A stretch of 44,897 bases of DNA from Pseudomonas sp. IPO3778 (GTDB taxonomy: Bacteria; Pseudomonadota; Gammaproteobacteria; Pseudomonadales; Pseudomonadaceae). The position numbers and the translations under genes were made by a program. Below the pieces are notes generated by a model that had not been told where the DNA came from, ran no database searches, and saw nothing but the letters and a program-made list of their open reading frames with translations. Each line of letters opens with the position of its first letter. Position 1 is the stretch's first letter. The stretch is from assembly GCF_013386825.1 (NCBI RefSeq), contig NZ_JACARC010000020.1, positions 45,367 through 90,263 of the forward strand, read 5' to 3'. Positions 9,621 to 23,231 of this stretch are shown here, in pieces.

Positions 9621-10838
9621 TTACTTCGCGGCCTTGGTAATGGCGTCGAAGGCGACCATGTCGTCAATTACTTCGCCGCCCGTGGCTTTGGTTTGCGCTT
9701 GCCATACGACGATCACCACGTTTTGAGTCGGATTGATGTAGACAAACTGGCCGAAAATCCCCGCGGCCGTGAAGGCTTTGTCTGCCTTGGAGGCGGCGGT
9801 CCATGCGGGCCACCACATGGAAGCAAAGTCGCCGTACGCCGGGTCGGTGCCGGTGGTGGCGCTGGCGAAGCTCATCCAGCCGTTGGGCAGGACCTGTTTA
9901 TCGCCGGCTTTGCCGCCGCTAAGTACGAACTGCCCGAAGCGCCCGTAATCTTCAAGCGTTGCGCTGATGCCGCTGCCACCTACCTCGTTGCCATTGGGGC
10001 CGTCGAGCCACCAGTTGGCGTCGGTTTGCATCCCGTACGGTGCCCAGATTTTTTCGCTCAGGTACTGCGCCAGGGGTTTACCCACGGCAGCGCTGACCAG
10101 TTGGCCCAGTACTTGTGTCTCGCCGGTACTGTAGTTGGTGCGAGTGCCAGGGGGTGCGGCGCTGGGCAGGCTCGCCATGAACTTGAGGGCGGAGCCAGGT
10201 ACTTGTTCGGTTTGCAGCTTGAGCATCATGCGCCGGTCTGATGTGGGGTCAGCGTATTTCTCACTCCATTTGACTCCGGAGCGCATCGCCAGGACCTGGC
10301 GGACGGTGGCCTGGTCATAACCGCTGCCGGCGAGTGCGGGCAGGTAGAGGGTCACTTTGTCATCCAGGCTTTTGATCGAGCCGTCCTGCAGTGCGGCGCC
10401 CACAAGGGTTGAGGTAATCGACTTGGCCACTGACATCGACATCCATCGAGTGTCCGGCGTGTTGCCTTTTTCGTAGCGTTCAGTAACGACCTGGCCGTCC
10501 TTGATCACCAGCAGGCCTGTTACCCGGTTGAGGGTGACGTAGTCGTCGAGGCTGTAATGTTTGCCTTCGTAGTCGAATTCAACCGGGCCCAGCGGTTGGC
10601 TGCGGCGTGGCAAGGGAAATGGGTGGCCGCCAGCCTTGATGGTGCGCACCGGGAACAGACGATCGATATTGCGGAAGGTGCTGACGGCGGCTTGTTCGCT
10701 GAGTTTGCCGTCGTACATGGTCTGTACGTCGCCGATCGGTTCTTGAACGTGGGGGGAGGGGCTTGAAGTGCCCGCGCAGGCCGTCAGCAGGGCGAGCGCC
10801 GATGAGTAGGTCAGTACCTGTAGGAGGTTTTTTGGCAT
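9621..10838 (-). CDS. Lipoprotein serine hydrolase (beta-lactamase class C / NylB-like fold)
   Basis: A 405-residue exported protein. It starts with a lipoprotein signal, lipobox LLTAC with Cys21. The catalytic SxxK motif is SVAK (136-139) and the second-motif Tyr is in YST (236-238), as in the class C beta-lactamase/penicillin-binding superfamily. The 6-aminohexanoate-dimer hydrolase branch seems closest (TRWMSMSVAKSITSTLVG, then VRQVLAMRSGVKWSE). It probably acts as an envelope-anchored esterase or amidase; the real substrate is unknown and lactamase activity should not be assumed. ATG 10838 follows GTAGGAGG on its strand; the 44-codon longer reading crosses the idh terminator. Confidence 0.82.
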   Translation of the reverse strand: MPKNLLQVLTYSSALALLTACAGTSSPSPHVQEPIGDVQTMYDGKLSEQAAVSTFRNIDRLFPVRTIKAGGHPFPLPRRSQPLGPVEFDYEGKHYSLDDYVTLNRVTGLLVIKDGQVVTERYEKGNTPDTRWMSMSVAKSITSTLVGAALQDGSIKSLDDKVTLYLPALAGSGYDQATVRQVLAMRSGVKWSEKYADPTSDRRMMLKLQTEQVPGSALKFMASLPSAAPPGTRTNYSTGETQVLGQLVSAAVGKPLAQYLSEKIWAPYGMQTDANWWLDGPNGNEVGGSGISATLEDYGRFGQFVLSGGKAGDKQVLPNGWMSFASATTGTDPAYGDFASMWWPAWTAASKADKAFTAAGIFGQFVYINPTQNVVIVVWQAQTKATGGEVIDDMVAFDAITKAAK

Positions 10839-10926
10839 GGGAACGTCCTTATTTATTGTTTTTCGAGGGTTGGAGCAATAAGAAGACAAGGCAAGGACTG
10901 CGCCCGTTCCTGAAAAGCAGGCAAAA

Positions 10927-10958
10927 AAAATCCGGAATCCTTTCGAATTCCGGATTTT
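10927..10958. terminator. idh terminator
   Basis: AAAATCCGGAAT (10927-10938) / ATTCCGGATTTT (10947-10958) with an 8-nt loop, flanked by A and T tracts on both sides. It lies about 50 bp beyond the idh stop. Confidence 0.8.
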
Positions 10959-11010
10959 CCTGTCACACAAGGATTAGCGAGCGATCCTCATGCGGCGGCA
11001 CCGTAGAGCA

Positions 11011-13730
<2,720 letters not shown>

Positions 13731-14987
13731 ATGGGATACAAGAAGATTCAGGTTCCGGCAGTCGGCGACAAAATCACCGTCAATGCAGACCATTCTCTCA
13801 ATGTTCCTGACAACCCGATCATCCCCTTCATTGAAGGTGACGGTATTGGCGTCGACATCAGCCCGGTGATGATCAAGGTTGTCGATGCAGCTGTTAACAA
13901 GGCTTATGGCGGCAAGCGCAAAATCTCCTGGATGGAGGTGTATGCCGGCGAAAAGGCCACTCAGGTTTACGATCAGGACACCTGGCTGCCCCAGGAAACC
14001 CTGGATGCGGTCAAGGATTACGTGGTGTCCATCAAGGGCCCCCTGACCACTCCGGTCGGTGGCGGCATCCGTTCCCTGAACGTGGCCCTGCGTCAACAAC
14101 TCGACCTTTATGTGTGCCTGCGCCCGGTGCGCTGGTTTGAAGGCGTGCCAAGCCCGGTCAAGAAGCCTGGCGATGTGGACATGACCATCTTCCGTGAGAA
14201 CTCCGAGGACATCTACGCCGGCATCGAGTGGAAGGCAGGCTCCCCGGAAGCGATCAAGGTCATCAAGTTCCTTAAGGAAGAGATGGGCGTCACCAAGATC
14301 CGTTTCGACCAGAACTGCGGGATCGGCGTCAAGCCGGTGTCCCTGGAAGGCACCAAGCGCCTGGCGCGCAAGGCCTTGCAGTATGTCGTGGACAACGACC
14401 GCGACTCGCTGACCATCGTGCACAAAGGCAACATCATGAAGTTCACCGAAGGTGCCTTCAAGGAATGGGCCTACGAAGTGGCAGCTGAAGAGTTCGGCGC
14501 GACCCTGCTGGATGGCGGGCCGTGGATGCAGTTCAAGAACCCGCGCACCGGCAAGAACGTGGTGGTCAAGGACGCTATCGCCGACGCCATGCTCCAGCAG
14601 ATCCTGCTGCGCCCGGCTGAATATGACGTGATCGCCACTCTTAACCTTAATGGTGACTACCTGTCTGACGCCCTGGCGGCGGAAGTGGGCGGTATCGGGA
14701 TTGCGCCGGGCGCCAACCTGTCCGACACCGTGGCGATGTTCGAAGCCACCCACGGTACCGCACCGAAGTATGCCGGCAAGGACCAGGTCAACCCAGGTTC
14801 GCTGATCCTGTCGGCGGAAATGATGCTGCGTCACATGGGCTGGACGGAGGCAGCTGACTTGATCATCAAGGGCACCAATGGTGCGATTTCGGCCAAGACC
14901 GTGACCTATGACTTCCATCGCTTGATGGAGGGCGCCAAGCTGCTGTCTTCCTCGGCGTTCGGGGATGCGCTGATTTCGCATATGTAA
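13731..14987 (+). CDS. icd: NADP-dependent isocitrate dehydrogenase, homodimeric type
   Basis: Second isocitrate dehydrogenase, 418 residues, of the isocitrate/isopropylmalate dehydrogenase family. Ser115 in [12 protein letters not shown] corresponds to the regulatory phosphoserine of E. coli (Ser113), so control by an AceK-type kinase/phosphatase is possible; no aceK lies in the window. The motif [25 protein letters not shown] is the family signature region. ATG 13731 follows GGAG (13721-13724) at a good distance; an in-frame ATG four codons upstream lacks this. It ends at a strong terminator shared with convergent cspD. Confidence 0.97.
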   Translation: MGYKKIQVPAVGDKITVNADHSLNVPDNPIIPFIEGDGIGVDISPVMIKVVDAAVNKAYGGKRKISWMEVYAGEKATQVYDQDTWLPQETLDAVKDYVVSIKGPLTTPVGGGIRSLNVALRQQLDLYVCLRPVRWFEGVPSPVKKPGDVDMTIFRENSEDIYAGIEWKAGSPEAIKVIKFLKEEMGVTKIRFDQNCGIGVKPVSLEGTKRLARKALQYVVDNDRDSLTIVHKGNIMKFTEGAFKEWAYEVAAEEFGATLLDGGPWMQFKNPRTGKNVVVKDAIADAMLQQILLRPAEYDVIATLNLNGDYLSDALAAEVGGIGIAPGANLSDTVAMFEATHGTAPKYAGKDQVNPGSLILSAEMMLRHMGWTEAADLIIKGTNGAISAKTVTYDFHRLMEGAKLLSSSAFGDALISHM

Positions 14988-15004
14988 CGGAGCTATAAAA
15001 AAAC

Positions 15005-15030
15005 GGCCCTCCTGAGTTGTCAGGAGGGCC
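15005..15030. terminator. Bidirectional terminator between icd and cspD
   Basis: GGCCCTCCTGA (15005-15015) / TCAGGAGGGCC (15020-15030), 4-nt loop. A T run follows on the plus strand (15033-15038) and an equally long one on the minus strand, so it serves both convergent genes. Confidence 0.92.
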
Positions 15031-15086
15031 GGTTTTTTGCGCAACGCTTGGCTCAGTGGCTGATCAGGCCATTGGTTTTCGTTTTT

Positions 15087-15365
15087 TCAGTGAGCGGTGC
15101 GTTCTGCCTGAGCGTGATGCGTGTCGTGACTTTTTTCGTGATGCTGGCTGGAAAGCTTTTCAGCGGCGTTCGTAATAGCCACCGCGTGCAGTCCTTTTGG
15201 TCCCTGGATTATCTCGAAGGAGACGGGTTGTCCTGCCTTCAGGGTTTTATAGCCATCCATCTGGATAGCCGAATAATGCGCAAAAAGGTCTTCAGTCTTG
15301 CCGTCTTCATTAATGAAGCCGTAACCCTTGGCATTGTTAAACCACTTGACCTTACCACTTGCCAT
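15087..15365 (-). CDS. cspD: Cold-shock domain protein CspD
   Basis: A 92-residue protein. The cold-shock OB-fold fills residues 1-68, with RNP1-like KGYGFIN and RNP2-like DLFAHYSAI, both used for single-stranded nucleic acid binding. In E. coli CspD is a stationary-phase inhibitor of replication rather than a cold-shock protein. A His-rich tail (HHEKSHDTHHAQ) follows the fold. ATG 15365 begins MASGKVKWFN, the conserved start; the ORF extends six codons further without support. It lies head to head with clpS (224 bp apart), the common arrangement in Pseudomonas. Confidence 0.93.
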   Translation of the reverse strand: MASGKVKWFNNAKGYGFINEDGKTEDLFAHYSAIQMDGYKTLKAGQPVSFEIIQGPKGLHAVAITNAAEKLSSQHHEKSHDTHHAQAERTAH

Positions 15366-15589
15366 GCCCATATCCCTCTGCACCAGACTCCATCACTGGA
15401 GTATCATCCAGTTTATCCGTCCTAACCCGAATAAATAAGGTTGACTGCGCGGACCTTTTTTACCCACTGTGGGTTCTATTGGTTGTAACACCGATTTGCC
15501 GATAGTCAAGGCGACCAGTCGGTCAGAGTTGAAATTCTGACAGGCCGCCCCCACCACTGTATTTGAACCACTGACGAACCTTTCTTTCC

Positions 15590-15958
15590 ATGCATGCAAT
15601 CAGCCAGATTCGACTAACATTCAATCAGGATCGCCCGGATCATCAAGAGGACGACGACGGTTCTGCAGGCATTGCTGTTCAGGAGGCCAAGCCTGCTTTA
15701 CAGGCGCCGCCGATGTACAAGGTGGTTTTGTTCAACGATGACTACACACCGATGGATTTCGTCGTCGAAGTGCTCGAGGTGTTTTTTAACCTGAACCGCG
15801 AGTTGGCGACCAAGGTAATGCTGGCCGTTCACACAGAAGGACGGGCAGTATGTGGAGTGTTTACCCGCGACATCGCCGAGACAAAGGCCATGCAGGTCAA
15901 CCAGTACGCCAGGGAAAGCCAGCATCCGCTACTCTGTGAAATCGAGAAGGACGGTTAA
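15590..15958 (+). CDS. clpS: ATP-dependent Clp protease adaptor ClpS
   Basis: N-recognin of the bacterial N-degron pathway: binds proteins with N-terminal Leu, Phe, Trp or Tyr and delivers them to ClpAP. In the 122-residue protein the core runs from about residue 41, with the substrate pocket segment [17 protein letters not shown] (Asn and Asp pair) and the helical part [19 protein letters not shown]. The acidic N-terminal arm (DHQEDDDG) is the flexible part that engages ClpA. No good ribosome site is seen before ATG 15590. clpA follows 29 bp later. The leucyl- and phenylalanyl-transferase genes that create its substrates are 3-4 kb away. Confidence 0.96.
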   Translation: MHAISQIRLTFNQDRPDHQEDDDGSAGIAVQEAKPALQAPPMYKVVLFNDDYTPMDFVVEVLEVFFNLNRELATKVMLAVHTEGRAVCGVFTRDIAETKAMQVNQYARESQHPLLCEIEKDG

Positions 15959-15987
15959 CGCCGACCACTTGGGTATGAGGTGAAGCT

Positions 15988-18258
15988 ATGTTAAACCGCG
16001 AGCTCGAAGTCACCCTCAATCTTGCCTTCAAGGAGGCCCGTTCGAAGCGTCATGAATTCATGACCGTCGAGCACCTGCTGCTGGCACTTTTGGATAACGA
16101 AGCTGCCGCCACCGTACTGCGTGCGTGTGGTGCCAACCTCGACAAACTCAAGCATGACCTGCAGGAGTTTATCGACTCCACCACGCCGTTGATCCCCGTT
16201 CATGACGAGGACCGCGAGACCCAGCCAACCCTGGGCTTCCAGCGGGTACTGCAGCGTGCCGTTTTCCACGTACAGAGCTCCGGCAAGCGAGAAGTCACAG
16301 GGGCCAACGTGCTCGTGGCGATCTTCAGCGAGCAGGAAAGCCAGGCTGTGTTCCTGCTCAAGCAGCAAAGCGTTGCCCGTATTGATGTCGTCAACTACAT
16401 CGCCCATGGCATTTCCAAAGTGCCAGGGCATGGCGATCACTCAGAAGGTGAGCAGGATATGCAGGATGACGAGGGCGGTGAGTCTTCTTCTTCGAGCAAC
16501 CCGCTGGATGCTTATGCCAGCAACCTCAACGAACTGGCGCGCCAGGGGCGGATCGATCCGCTGGTAGGGCGTGAGCTGGAAGTTGAGCGCGTGGCGCAGA
16601 TCCTGGCGCGCCGCCGCAAGAACAACCCGCTGTTGGTGGGTGAAGCAGGCGTGGGTAAAACCGCGATTGCCGAAGGCCTGGCCAAGCGCATTGTTGATAA
16701 TCAGGTGCCAGACCTGCTGGCCAACAGCGTCGTCTACTCCCTTGACCTGGGCGCGTTGCTCGCCGGGACCAAGTACCGTGGCGACTTCGAGAAACGCTTC
16801 AAAGCGTTGCTCGGCGAGCTGAAAAAACGTCCGCAGGCGATCCTGTTCATTGACGAGATCCACACCATCATCGGTGCCGGTGCGGCGTCCGGTGGCGTGA
16901 TGGACGCTTCTAACCTGCTCAAACCGCTGCTGTCTTCGGGTGATATCCGTTGCATCGGTTCGACCACGTTCCAGGAGTTTCGCGGGATCTTCGAAAAAGA
17001 CCGTGCCCTGGCGCGCCGCTTCCAGAAAGTGGACGTGTCCGAGCCTTCGGTTGAAGACACCATCGGCATCCTGCGCGGGCTCAAGGGGCGTTTCGAAGCG
17101 CACCATGGCATCGAGTACACCGATGAAGCGTTGCGTGCAGCCGCTGAGCTGGCGTCGCGCTACATCAATGACCGGCACATGCCGGACAAGGCCATCGACG
17201 TGATCGACGAGGCGGGTGCTTACCAGCGCCTGCAGCCGGTCGAGAAGCGTGTGAAGCGCATCGACGTGCCTCAGGTCGAGGACATCGTGGCGAAGATCGC
17301 GCGGATTCCGCCAAAACACGTCAACACTTCCGACAGGGAGCTGCTGCGTAACCTGGAGCGTGACCTCAAGCTGACCGTGTTTGGTCAGGATGCGGCCATC
17401 GACTCGCTGTCCACCGCGATCAAGCTGTCCCGTGCCGGCCTCAAGTCGCCGGACAAGCCGGTCGGTTCGTTCCTGTTCGCCGGGCCTACCGGTGTGGGCA
17501 AGACCGAAGCGGCGCGGCAACTGGCCAAGGCCATGGGGATCGAGCTGGTGCGTTTCGACATGTCCGAATACATGGAGCGCCACACTGTGTCGCGCCTGAT
17601 CGGTGCGCCTCCGGGCTATGTCGGCTTCGACCAGGGCGGCCTGTTGACCGAGGCGATCACCAAGCAGCCACATTGCGTACTGCTGCTCGATGAAATCGAG
17701 AAGGCACACCCGGAAGTCTTCAACCTGCTGTTACAGGTGATGGACCACGGCACCCTGACCGACAACAACGGGCGCAAGGCGGACTTCCGCAACGTGATCG
17801 TGATCATGACCACCAACGCCGGTGCCGAAACGGCCGCGCGGGCTTCCATCGGCTTTACTCATCAGGATCACTCTTCCGACGCCATGGAAGTGATCAAGAA
17901 GAGTTTCACGCCGGAATTCCGCAACCGCCTGGACACCATTATCCAGTTTGGTCGCCTCAGCCATGAGGTCATCAAAAGCGTGGTGGACAAGTTCCTCACC
18001 GAGCTTCAGGCGCAGTTGGAAGACAAGCGCGTGCAGCTGGAAGTCACGGACGCGGCGCGCAACTGGCTGGCAGAAGGTGGCTACGACGCGGCAATGGGGG
18101 CTCGACCAATGGCTCGCCTGATCCAGGACAAGATCAAGCGCCCGCTGGCGGAAGAGATCCTGTTCGGCGAACTGGCAGACCATGGTGGCGTGGTGCATAT
18201 CGACCTGAAGGATGGCGAGTTGACCTTCGAGTTCGAAACCACGGCGGAAATGGCCTGA
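15988..18258 (+). CDS. clpA: ATP-dependent Clp protease ATP-binding subunit ClpA
   Basis: Hexameric AAA+ unfoldase that feeds substrates to ClpP. The 756 residues hold the N-domain (about 1-145, ClpS docking), a first AAA module with Walker [10 protein letters not shown] near 214-222 and Walker [10 protein letters not shown], and a second AAA module with [10 protein letters not shown] near 498-507. The ClpP-binding loop lies in the C-terminal module. GAGGTGAAG precedes ATG 15988. It is transcribed with clpS. ClpP is not in this window. A terminator follows 20 bp after the stop. Confidence 0.97.
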   Translation: MLNRELEVTLNLAFKEARSKRHEFMTVEHLLLALLDNEAAATVLRACGANLDKLKHDLQEFIDSTTPLIPVHDEDRETQPTLGFQRVLQRAVFHVQSSGKREVTGANVLVAIFSEQESQAVFLLKQQSVARIDVVNYIAHGISKVPGHGDHSEGEQDMQDDEGGESSSSSNPLDAYASNLNELARQGRIDPLVGRELEVERVAQILARRRKNNPLLVGEAGVGKTAIAEGLAKRIVDNQVPDLLANSVVYSLDLGALLAGTKYRGDFEKRFKALLGELKKRPQAILFIDEIHTIIGAGAASGGVMDASNLLKPLLSSGDIRCIGSTTFQEFRGIFEKDRALARRFQKVDVSEPSVEDTIGILRGLKGRFEAHHGIEYTDEALRAAAELASRYINDRHMPDKAIDVIDEAGAYQRLQPVEKRVKRIDVPQVEDIVAKIARIPPKHVNTSDRELLRNLERDLKLTVFGQDAAIDSLSTAIKLSRAGLKSPDKPVGSFLFAGPTGVGKTEAARQLAKAMGIELVRFDMSEYMERHTVSRLIGAPPGYVGFDQGGLLTEAITKQPHCVLLLDEIEKAHPEVFNLLLQVMDHGTLTDNNGRKADFRNVIVIMTTNAGAETAARASIGFTHQDHSSDAMEVIKKSFTPEFRNRLDTIIQFGRLSHEVIKSVVDKFLTELQAQLEDKRVQLEVTDAARNWLAEGGYDAAMGARPMARLIQDKIKRPLAEEILFGELADHGGVVHIDLKDGELTFEFETTAEMA

Positions 18259-18278
18259 TAGCTGACTGCAACAAAGCA

Positions 18279-18300
18279 AAAGGCGCCGAGAGGCGCCTTT
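18279..18300 (+). terminator. clpA terminator
   Basis: AAAGGCGCC (18279-18287) / GGCGCCTTT (18292-18300) with a 4-nt loop, followed by two more T residues. Confidence 0.8.
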
Positions 18301-18352
18301 TTGCTATCTGGATAATGGGTGGGTCGATACCTATCAACCGGTGAAGATCAAC

Positions 18353-18441
18353 TGTGGGAGCTGGCTTGCCTGCGATGGCGGTGGGCCAGTCAAGCATGCA
18401 GTAACTGACAGACCGCTATCGCAGGCAAGCCAGCTCCCACA
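18353..18441. repeat. REP-type palindromic element, family 1
   Basis: The same 24-bp arms as at 3073-3137, here as 18353-18376 and 18418-18441 with a 41-nt spacer. The order of the arms is reversed relative to the first copy, so the stem closes in the other orientation. Located between convergent clpA and infA. Confidence 0.9.
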
Positions 18442-18479
18442 GGGTAATGTGGCGACTGTTAAATGGCGCACACACAAAA

Positions 18480-18500
18480 ACGCCCGGCATAACCGGGCGT
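18480..18500 (-). terminator. infA terminator
   Basis: ACGCCCGG (18480-18487) / CCGGGCGT (18493-18500), 5-nt loop, T run on the minus strand (A run 18476-18480). It lies 16 bp past the infA stop. Confidence 0.85.
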
Positions 18501-18515
18501 TTTGTATTGACTTGA

Positions 18516-18734
18516 TTAACGGGCGCGGTAAGTGATGCGCCCTTTGCTCAAGTCATAGGGCGTCAGTTCGACGCGCACTTTGTCACCGGTAAGAATACGA
18601 ATGTAGTTCTTGCGCATCTTGCCGGAGATATGCGCGGTTACGACGTGCCCATTTTCCAACTCCACACGAAACATGGTGTTGGGCAGGGTGTCGACGACAG
18701 TGCCTTCCATTTCGAAGCTGTCTTCTTTCGACAT
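18516..18734 (-). CDS. infA: Translation initiation factor IF-1
   Basis: A 72-residue single OB-fold protein that binds the ribosomal A site during initiation. It begins [19 protein letters not shown] and ends [12 protein letters not shown], as in other gammaproteobacterial IF-1 proteins. ATG 18734 is the conserved start; a 22-codon extension upstream is not conserved. It lies 100 bp downstream of bpt in the same orientation, as in many gammaproteobacteria where aat-bpt-infA-clpA cluster. Confidence 0.97.
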
Positions 18735-18834
18735 GCAGTAAAGCCCTCGGTATCCAGTGAATGGCCCGGTGCAACTGCGCCAGGCAAAAGCGGCGTGCAT
18801 TGTGCCCGAAAAAGGGTGTTTAAGCCAAGAGGTT

Positions 18835-19542
18835 CTAGTTCAAGGTGACCCATCTTTGGTTAATTAGCAGCTCGATGGGCCGATATTGGGTCTTGTAGTT
18901 CATCTTTTTGCAGTTTTTGATCCAGTATCCGAGGTACACCGCCTCCAATTCCATGCGCAACGCTTCGCCGATTTGCCACAGGATCGCAAAACGTCCCAGG
19001 CTGCGGCGTTCCTCTGCAGGCTCATAAAAGGTGTAGACCGCCGACAGGCCGTTGGGCAGCAGGTCGGTGACGGCGACGGCGACCAGGCGTCCTTCGAGCC
19101 GGAACTCATAAAAGCGCGAGAAGGGCAGGTCGCGTACCAGGAACGTGGAAAACTGATCGCGGCTGGGCGGGAACATATCGCCGTCAGCGTGACGCTGTTC
19201 AATGTAGCGTTGGTACAGGTCGAAGTACTCTTCGCTGAAACCGGGTTTGGCGGCGGTGACGGTCAAGTCGGCATTGCGCTTGAGGATGCGTTTCTGGTTA
19301 CGGTCCGGCAGGAACTGCGCCACCGGGATGCGCGCCGGTACGCAGGCGTTGCAGTTCTGGCAGTGGGGCCGGTAAAGGTGGTCGCCGCTGCGCCGGAAGC
19401 CCATTTCCGACAAATCGGCATACACATGCACGTCCATCGGCTGACTGGGGTCGAGGAACAGCGTGGTGGCCTGCTCATCGGGCAGATAGCTGCAAGAGTG
19501 GGGTTGAGTGGCATAAAACTTCAAACGCGCCAGCTCGGTCAT
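18835..19542 (-). CDS. bpt: Aspartate/glutamate leucyltransferase (Bpt; arginyltransferase family)
   Basis: Transfers leucine from Leu-tRNA to proteins with N-terminal Asp or Glu, turning them into ClpS substrates. The protein is 235 residues from ATG 19542. The N-terminal ATE domain carries the Cys cluster [15 protein letters not shown] (Cys61, 64, 67, plus Cys17). The C-terminal GNAT-like domain includes [19 protein letters not shown]. Older annotations call this family ate (arginyltransferase), but the bacterial branch is leucyl-specific by homology with Vibrio Bpt. It lies 55 bp downstream of aat and is probably co-transcribed. Confidence 0.93.
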
Positions 19543-19597
19543 GATCAACCCTCGGATAAGCTTTGAAATAAGTGTAAGCCAGGTGCGGGGAAGTCGC

Positions 19598-20278
19598 CTA
19601 GGAAACCCATGGCGCAGAGCTGGTTTGGTCCAAATGGTCGCGCAGGTAGTGGGCAAAGTCGCTGCGGGGAATGGCGCGGGCGCCGAGGCTGTGCAGGTGA
19701 TCGGTGGGCATCTGGCAATCGATCAGCACAAAGCCCCATGCCTGCAATTGCCTGACCAGGGTGGCAAAGCCGAACTTCGAGGCATTGTCGGCGCGGCTGA
19801 ACATCGATTCGCCAAAGAACAATTGGCCCATGGCCAGGCCGTACAGGCCGCCCACCAGTTCGCCCTGGTCCCAGACCTCCACCGAATGCGCATAGCCGCG
19901 CTGGTGCAGTTGCAGGTAGGCGCTTTGCATGGCTTCGGTGATCCACGTGCCGTCGGCATAACTGCGTGGCGCCGCACAGGCCTGGATGACGGCGGCGAAG
20001 TCCTGGTCGAAGGTCACGGTGTAGCGCTGCTGGCGCAACAGTTTGCCGAGGCTGCGGGAAACATGCAGCTCATCCGGGAACAGTACGGTGCGCGGGTCGG
20101 GCGACCACCAGAGGATAGGTTGGCCTTCCGAGAACCAGGGAAAGCAGCCGTGGCGGTAGGCCTGGATCAAACGGTCGGCCGACAGGTCGCCACCGGCGGC
20201 GAGCAGGCCATTGGGTTCGCGCATGGCCTTGGCCAGCGGTGGAAACGTCAGGGTGTTGCGTTGTAACCAGGTCAGCAT
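19598..20278 (-). CDS. aat: Leucyl/phenylalanyl-tRNA-protein transferase
   Basis: Adds Leu or Phe to proteins with N-terminal Lys or Arg, marking them for ClpS/ClpAP. The protein is 226 residues from ATG 20278. Visible family blocks are [48 protein letters not shown] and [23 protein letters not shown], then the C-terminal [16 protein letters not shown]. It is the first gene of aat-bpt(-infA). With clpS and clpA it gives this chromosome a compact N-degron locus. Confidence 0.96.
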   Translation of the reverse strand: MLTWLQRNTLTFPPLAKAMREPNGLLAAGGDLSADRLIQAYRHGCFPWFSEGQPILWWSPDPRTVLFPDELHVSRSLGKLLRQQRYTVTFDQDFAAVIQACAAPRSYADGTWITEAMQSAYLQLHQRGYAHSVEVWDQGELVGGLYGLAMGQLFFGESMFSRADNASKFGFATLVRQLQAWGFVLIDCQMPTDHLHSLGARAIPRSDFAHYLRDHLDQTSSAPWVS

Positions 20279-20765
20279 GGCATCCAGGCTTACGGAAGGG
20301 GAGGGCGGTAACGGCGATGTTGCCCGTTGCAAGAGCTGTGATTATTGTCGACGAAACGCTCTGGGGCTACCCCGAACATGGGATCGGTGCAGATAAGCAT
20401 GAATGGGTGTTCCTGCAACTCTATGCCGGGGCCGTGGTCGTAATCGCGTACGTCGGTCGGCAAGCTAGCCTGGATTGGCAAAAACAGCTCATAAGCCTTT
20501 GTCAGTAAAGACAATGCATGCTCAAATTGAACGGTATCAAACTGAACATTGGCTATGCTGTGTAACGTGGGGCCAAGTGCGTGGCATCGCTCACACAAAC
20601 CCGTACAATGCGGCCATTCAGGCGTTATCGCCGTTTCATGAATCAGTTGCAGAGTGTTAAAAGTAGCTTCACTGGCACTCGTTCATTTTTTACCTGCCCG
20701 GATTGGGCAGTATTTTGCAGTCATTCAATAGATGGACGCGCTAAAAGCGCAGGAAAAGACCCGTT
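20279..20765. other. Gap between aat and ftsK, no supported gene
   Basis: Overlapping ORFs of 89-102 codons exist on both strands (the best on minus, 20290-20598), but neither has a recognisable domain or a good ribosome site, and both overlap the aat upstream region. From memory, P. aeruginosa PAO1 has a thioredoxin reductase gene at this place; there is no trace of it here. The region must hold the divergent aat and ftsK promoters, which I could not pin down. Confidence 0.4.
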
Positions 20766-23174
20766 TTGAAGAAATCCGCCGCAACACCTAAAGCCGCAGT
20801 CGTGCCCGCCTGGCGCCAGCACCTGCACTACCGACTCAAGGAAGGTGCGCTGATCGCCATCGGCGCCCTGTGCCTGTTCCTGATGATGGCCTTGCTCACC
20901 TATGGCAAGGACGATCCGGGCTGGAGCCATAACAGCAAGATCGAAGACGTGCAGAACTTCGGCGGCCCGGCCGGCTCCTACAGCGCCGATATCCTGTTCA
21001 TGGTGCTGGGTTACTTCGCTTATATCTTCCCGTTGCTGCTGGCCATCAAGACCTGGCAGATCTTCCGCCAGCGCCATGAGCCGTGGCAGTGGAGCGGCTG
21101 GCTGTTCTCCTGGCGCCTGATCGGCCTGGTGTTCCTGGTACTGTCGGGTGCGGCCCTGGCCCATATCCATTTCCACGCACCCACCGGTTTGCCGGCCGGT
21201 GCCGGCGGCGCATTGGGCGAAAGCCTGGGCGACCTGGCCCGCAGAACCCTGAATATCCAGGGCAGCACCCTGATGTTCATTGCGCTGTTCCTGTTTGGCC
21301 TCACCGTGTTTACCGACCTGTCCTGGTTCAAGGTCATGGACGTGACCGGCAAGATCACCCTCGACCTGCTGGAGCTGTTCCAGGGCGCCGCCAATCGCTG
21401 GTGGTCGGCCCGGGTGGATCGCAAACGCATGGTTGCGCAGTTGCGCGAGGTGGATACCCGCGTCAACGAGGTGGTGGCCCCGAGCACGCCGGACCGGCGT
21501 GAGCAGGCCAAGGTCAAGGAGCGCCTGATCGAACGTGAACAGGCCCTGACCAAGCACATGTCGGACCGCGAGAAGCAGGTGCCGCCGGTGATCGCGCCTG
21601 CGCCGACCAAGGCGCCCGAGCCAAGCCACCGCGTGCAGAAAGAGAAGCAGGCCCCCCTGTTTGTCGACAGCGCCGTGGAAGGCACCTTGCCGCCGATCTC
21701 GATTCTCGATCCTGCGGAAAAGAAGCAGCTCAACTATTCCCCCGAGTCCCTGGCAGCTGTTGGCCACCTACTGGAAATCAAACTCAAGGAATTCGGCGTC
21801 GAAGTCTCGGTGGATTCGATCCACCCGGGCCCGGTGATCACCCGCTACGAAATCCAGCCGGCTGCCGGCGTGAAGGTCAGCCGCATTTCCAACCTGGCCA
21901 AGGATCTGGCGCGTTCGCTGGCCGTGACCAGTGTGCGGGTGGTGGAAGTGATTCCGGGCAAGACCACCGTGGGTATCGAGATTCCCAACGAAGACCGGCA
22001 GATCGTGCGCTTCTCCGAAGTGCTGTCGACCCCGGAATATGACAACTTCAAATCCCCGGTCACCCTGGCCCTGGGCCACGATATCGGCGGCAAGCCGGTC
22101 ATTACTGACCTGGCGAAGATGCCCCACTTGCTGGTCGCCGGTACCACCGGTTCCGGTAAGTCGGTGGGGGTGAATGCGATGATCTTGTCGATCCTGTTCA
22201 AGTCGGGCCCGGAAGACGCCAAGCTGATCATGATCGACCCGAAAATGCTTGAGCTGTCGATCTACGAAGGCATTCCCCACCTGCTGTGCCCGGTGGTGAC
22301 CGACATGAAGGACGCCGCCAACGCCCTGCGCTGGAGCGTCGCCGAGATGGAGCGGCGCTACAAGCTGATGGCGAAGATGGGCGTGCGTAACCTGTCGGGC
22401 TTCAACGCCAAGGTCAAGGAAGCCCAGGACGCCGGCACACCGCTGACCGACCCGCTGTACAAGCGCGAAAGCATTCACGACGAAGCGCCGCTGTTGACCA
22501 AGCTGCCGACCATCGTCGTGGTGGTGGACGAATTTGCCGACATGATGATGATCGTCGGCAAGAAGGTCGAAGAGCTGATCGCCCGTATCGCCCAGAAAGC
22601 ACGGGCTGCAGGTATTCACTTGATCCTCGCGACCCAGCGTCCGTCGGTGGACGTGATCACCGGCCTGATCAAGGCCAACATCCCGACCCGCATGGCGTTC
22701 CAGGTGTCGAGCAAGATCGACTCCCGGACCATCATCGACCAGGGCGGTGCCGAGCAACTGCTGGGCCACGGTGACATGCTCTACATGCCGCCGGGCACCA
22801 GCCTGCCGATCCGTGTCCACGGCGCCTTCGTCTCCGACGATGAAGTGCACCGTGTGGTGGAAGCCTGGAAACTGCGCGGCGCCCCGGAATACAACGACGA
22901 CATCCTCGCAGGCGTCGAAGAGGCCGGCAGCGGTTTCGACGGTGGCAGCAGCGGTGGCGACGATGATGCCGAGACCGATGCGCTCTACGACGAAGCGGTA
23001 CAGTTCGTCCTTGAGAGCCGCCGCGCCTCGATCTCCGCCGTACAGCGCAAGCTGAAGATTGGCTACAACCGGGCTGCGCGCATGATCGAAGCCATGGAAA
23101 TGGCCGGCGTGGTCACCTCGATGAACACCAACGGCTCGCGCGAAGTCATTGCGCCAGCGCAGATGCGTGACTGA
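20766..23174 (+). CDS. ftsK: DNA translocase FtsK
   Basis: Septal membrane protein that pumps DNA and triggers dimer resolution by XerCD at dif. The 802 residues contain about four N-terminal membrane segments (20-185), a short charged linker (to about 315) and a RecA-like motor with Walker A GTTGSGKS near 460. The Walker B region is [10 protein letters not shown], and the C-terminal winged gamma domain (about 738-795, [31 protein letters not shown]) reads KOPS. The linker is shorter than in E. coli FtsK. Start is TTG 20766, matching the conserved MKKS start, with AGGA at 20751-20754. Confidence 0.95.
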   Translation: MKKSAATPKAAVVPAWRQHLHYRLKEGALIAIGALCLFLMMALLTYGKDDPGWSHNSKIEDVQNFGGPAGSYSADILFMVLGYFAYIFPLLLAIKTWQIFRQRHEPWQWSGWLFSWRLIGLVFLVLSGAALAHIHFHAPTGLPAGAGGALGESLGDLARRTLNIQGSTLMFIALFLFGLTVFTDLSWFKVMDVTGKITLDLLELFQGAANRWWSARVDRKRMVAQLREVDTRVNEVVAPSTPDRREQAKVKERLIEREQALTKHMSDREKQVPPVIAPAPTKAPEPSHRVQKEKQAPLFVDSAVEGTLPPISILDPAEKKQLNYSPESLAAVGHLLEIKLKEFGVEVSVDSIHPGPVITRYEIQPAAGVKVSRISNLAKDLARSLAVTSVRVVEVIPGKTTVGIEIPNEDRQIVRFSEVLSTPEYDNFKSPVTLALGHDIGGKPVITDLAKMPHLLVAGTTGSGKSVGVNAMILSILFKSGPEDAKLIMIDPKMLELSIYEGIPHLLCPVVTDMKDAANALRWSVAEMERRYKLMAKMGVRNLSGFNAKVKEAQDAGTPLTDPLYKRESIHDEAPLLTKLPTIVVVVDEFADMMMIVGKKVEELIARIAQKARAAGIHLILATQRPSVDVITGLIKANIPTRMAFQVSSKIDSRTIIDQGGAEQLLGHGDMLYMPPGTSLPIRVHGAFVSDDEVHRVVEAWKLRGAPEYNDDILAGVEEAGSGFDGGSSGGDDDAETDALYDEAVQFVLESRRASISAVQRKLKIGYNRAARMIEAMEMAGVVTSMNTNGSREVIAPAQMRD

Positions 23175-23231
23175 TTACGTGCCGCGTGGCAACACGCGGC
23201 ACGCCTTGCAAACGAATCTATGAGGACTCCC

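Noticed and set aside
20279..20765. Loss of a trxB gene between aat and ftsK, with a remnant ORF
   Set aside because: The comparison with P. aeruginosa is from memory and other pseudomonads may lack trxB here. The ORFs in the gap show no similarity to thioredoxin reductase motifs.
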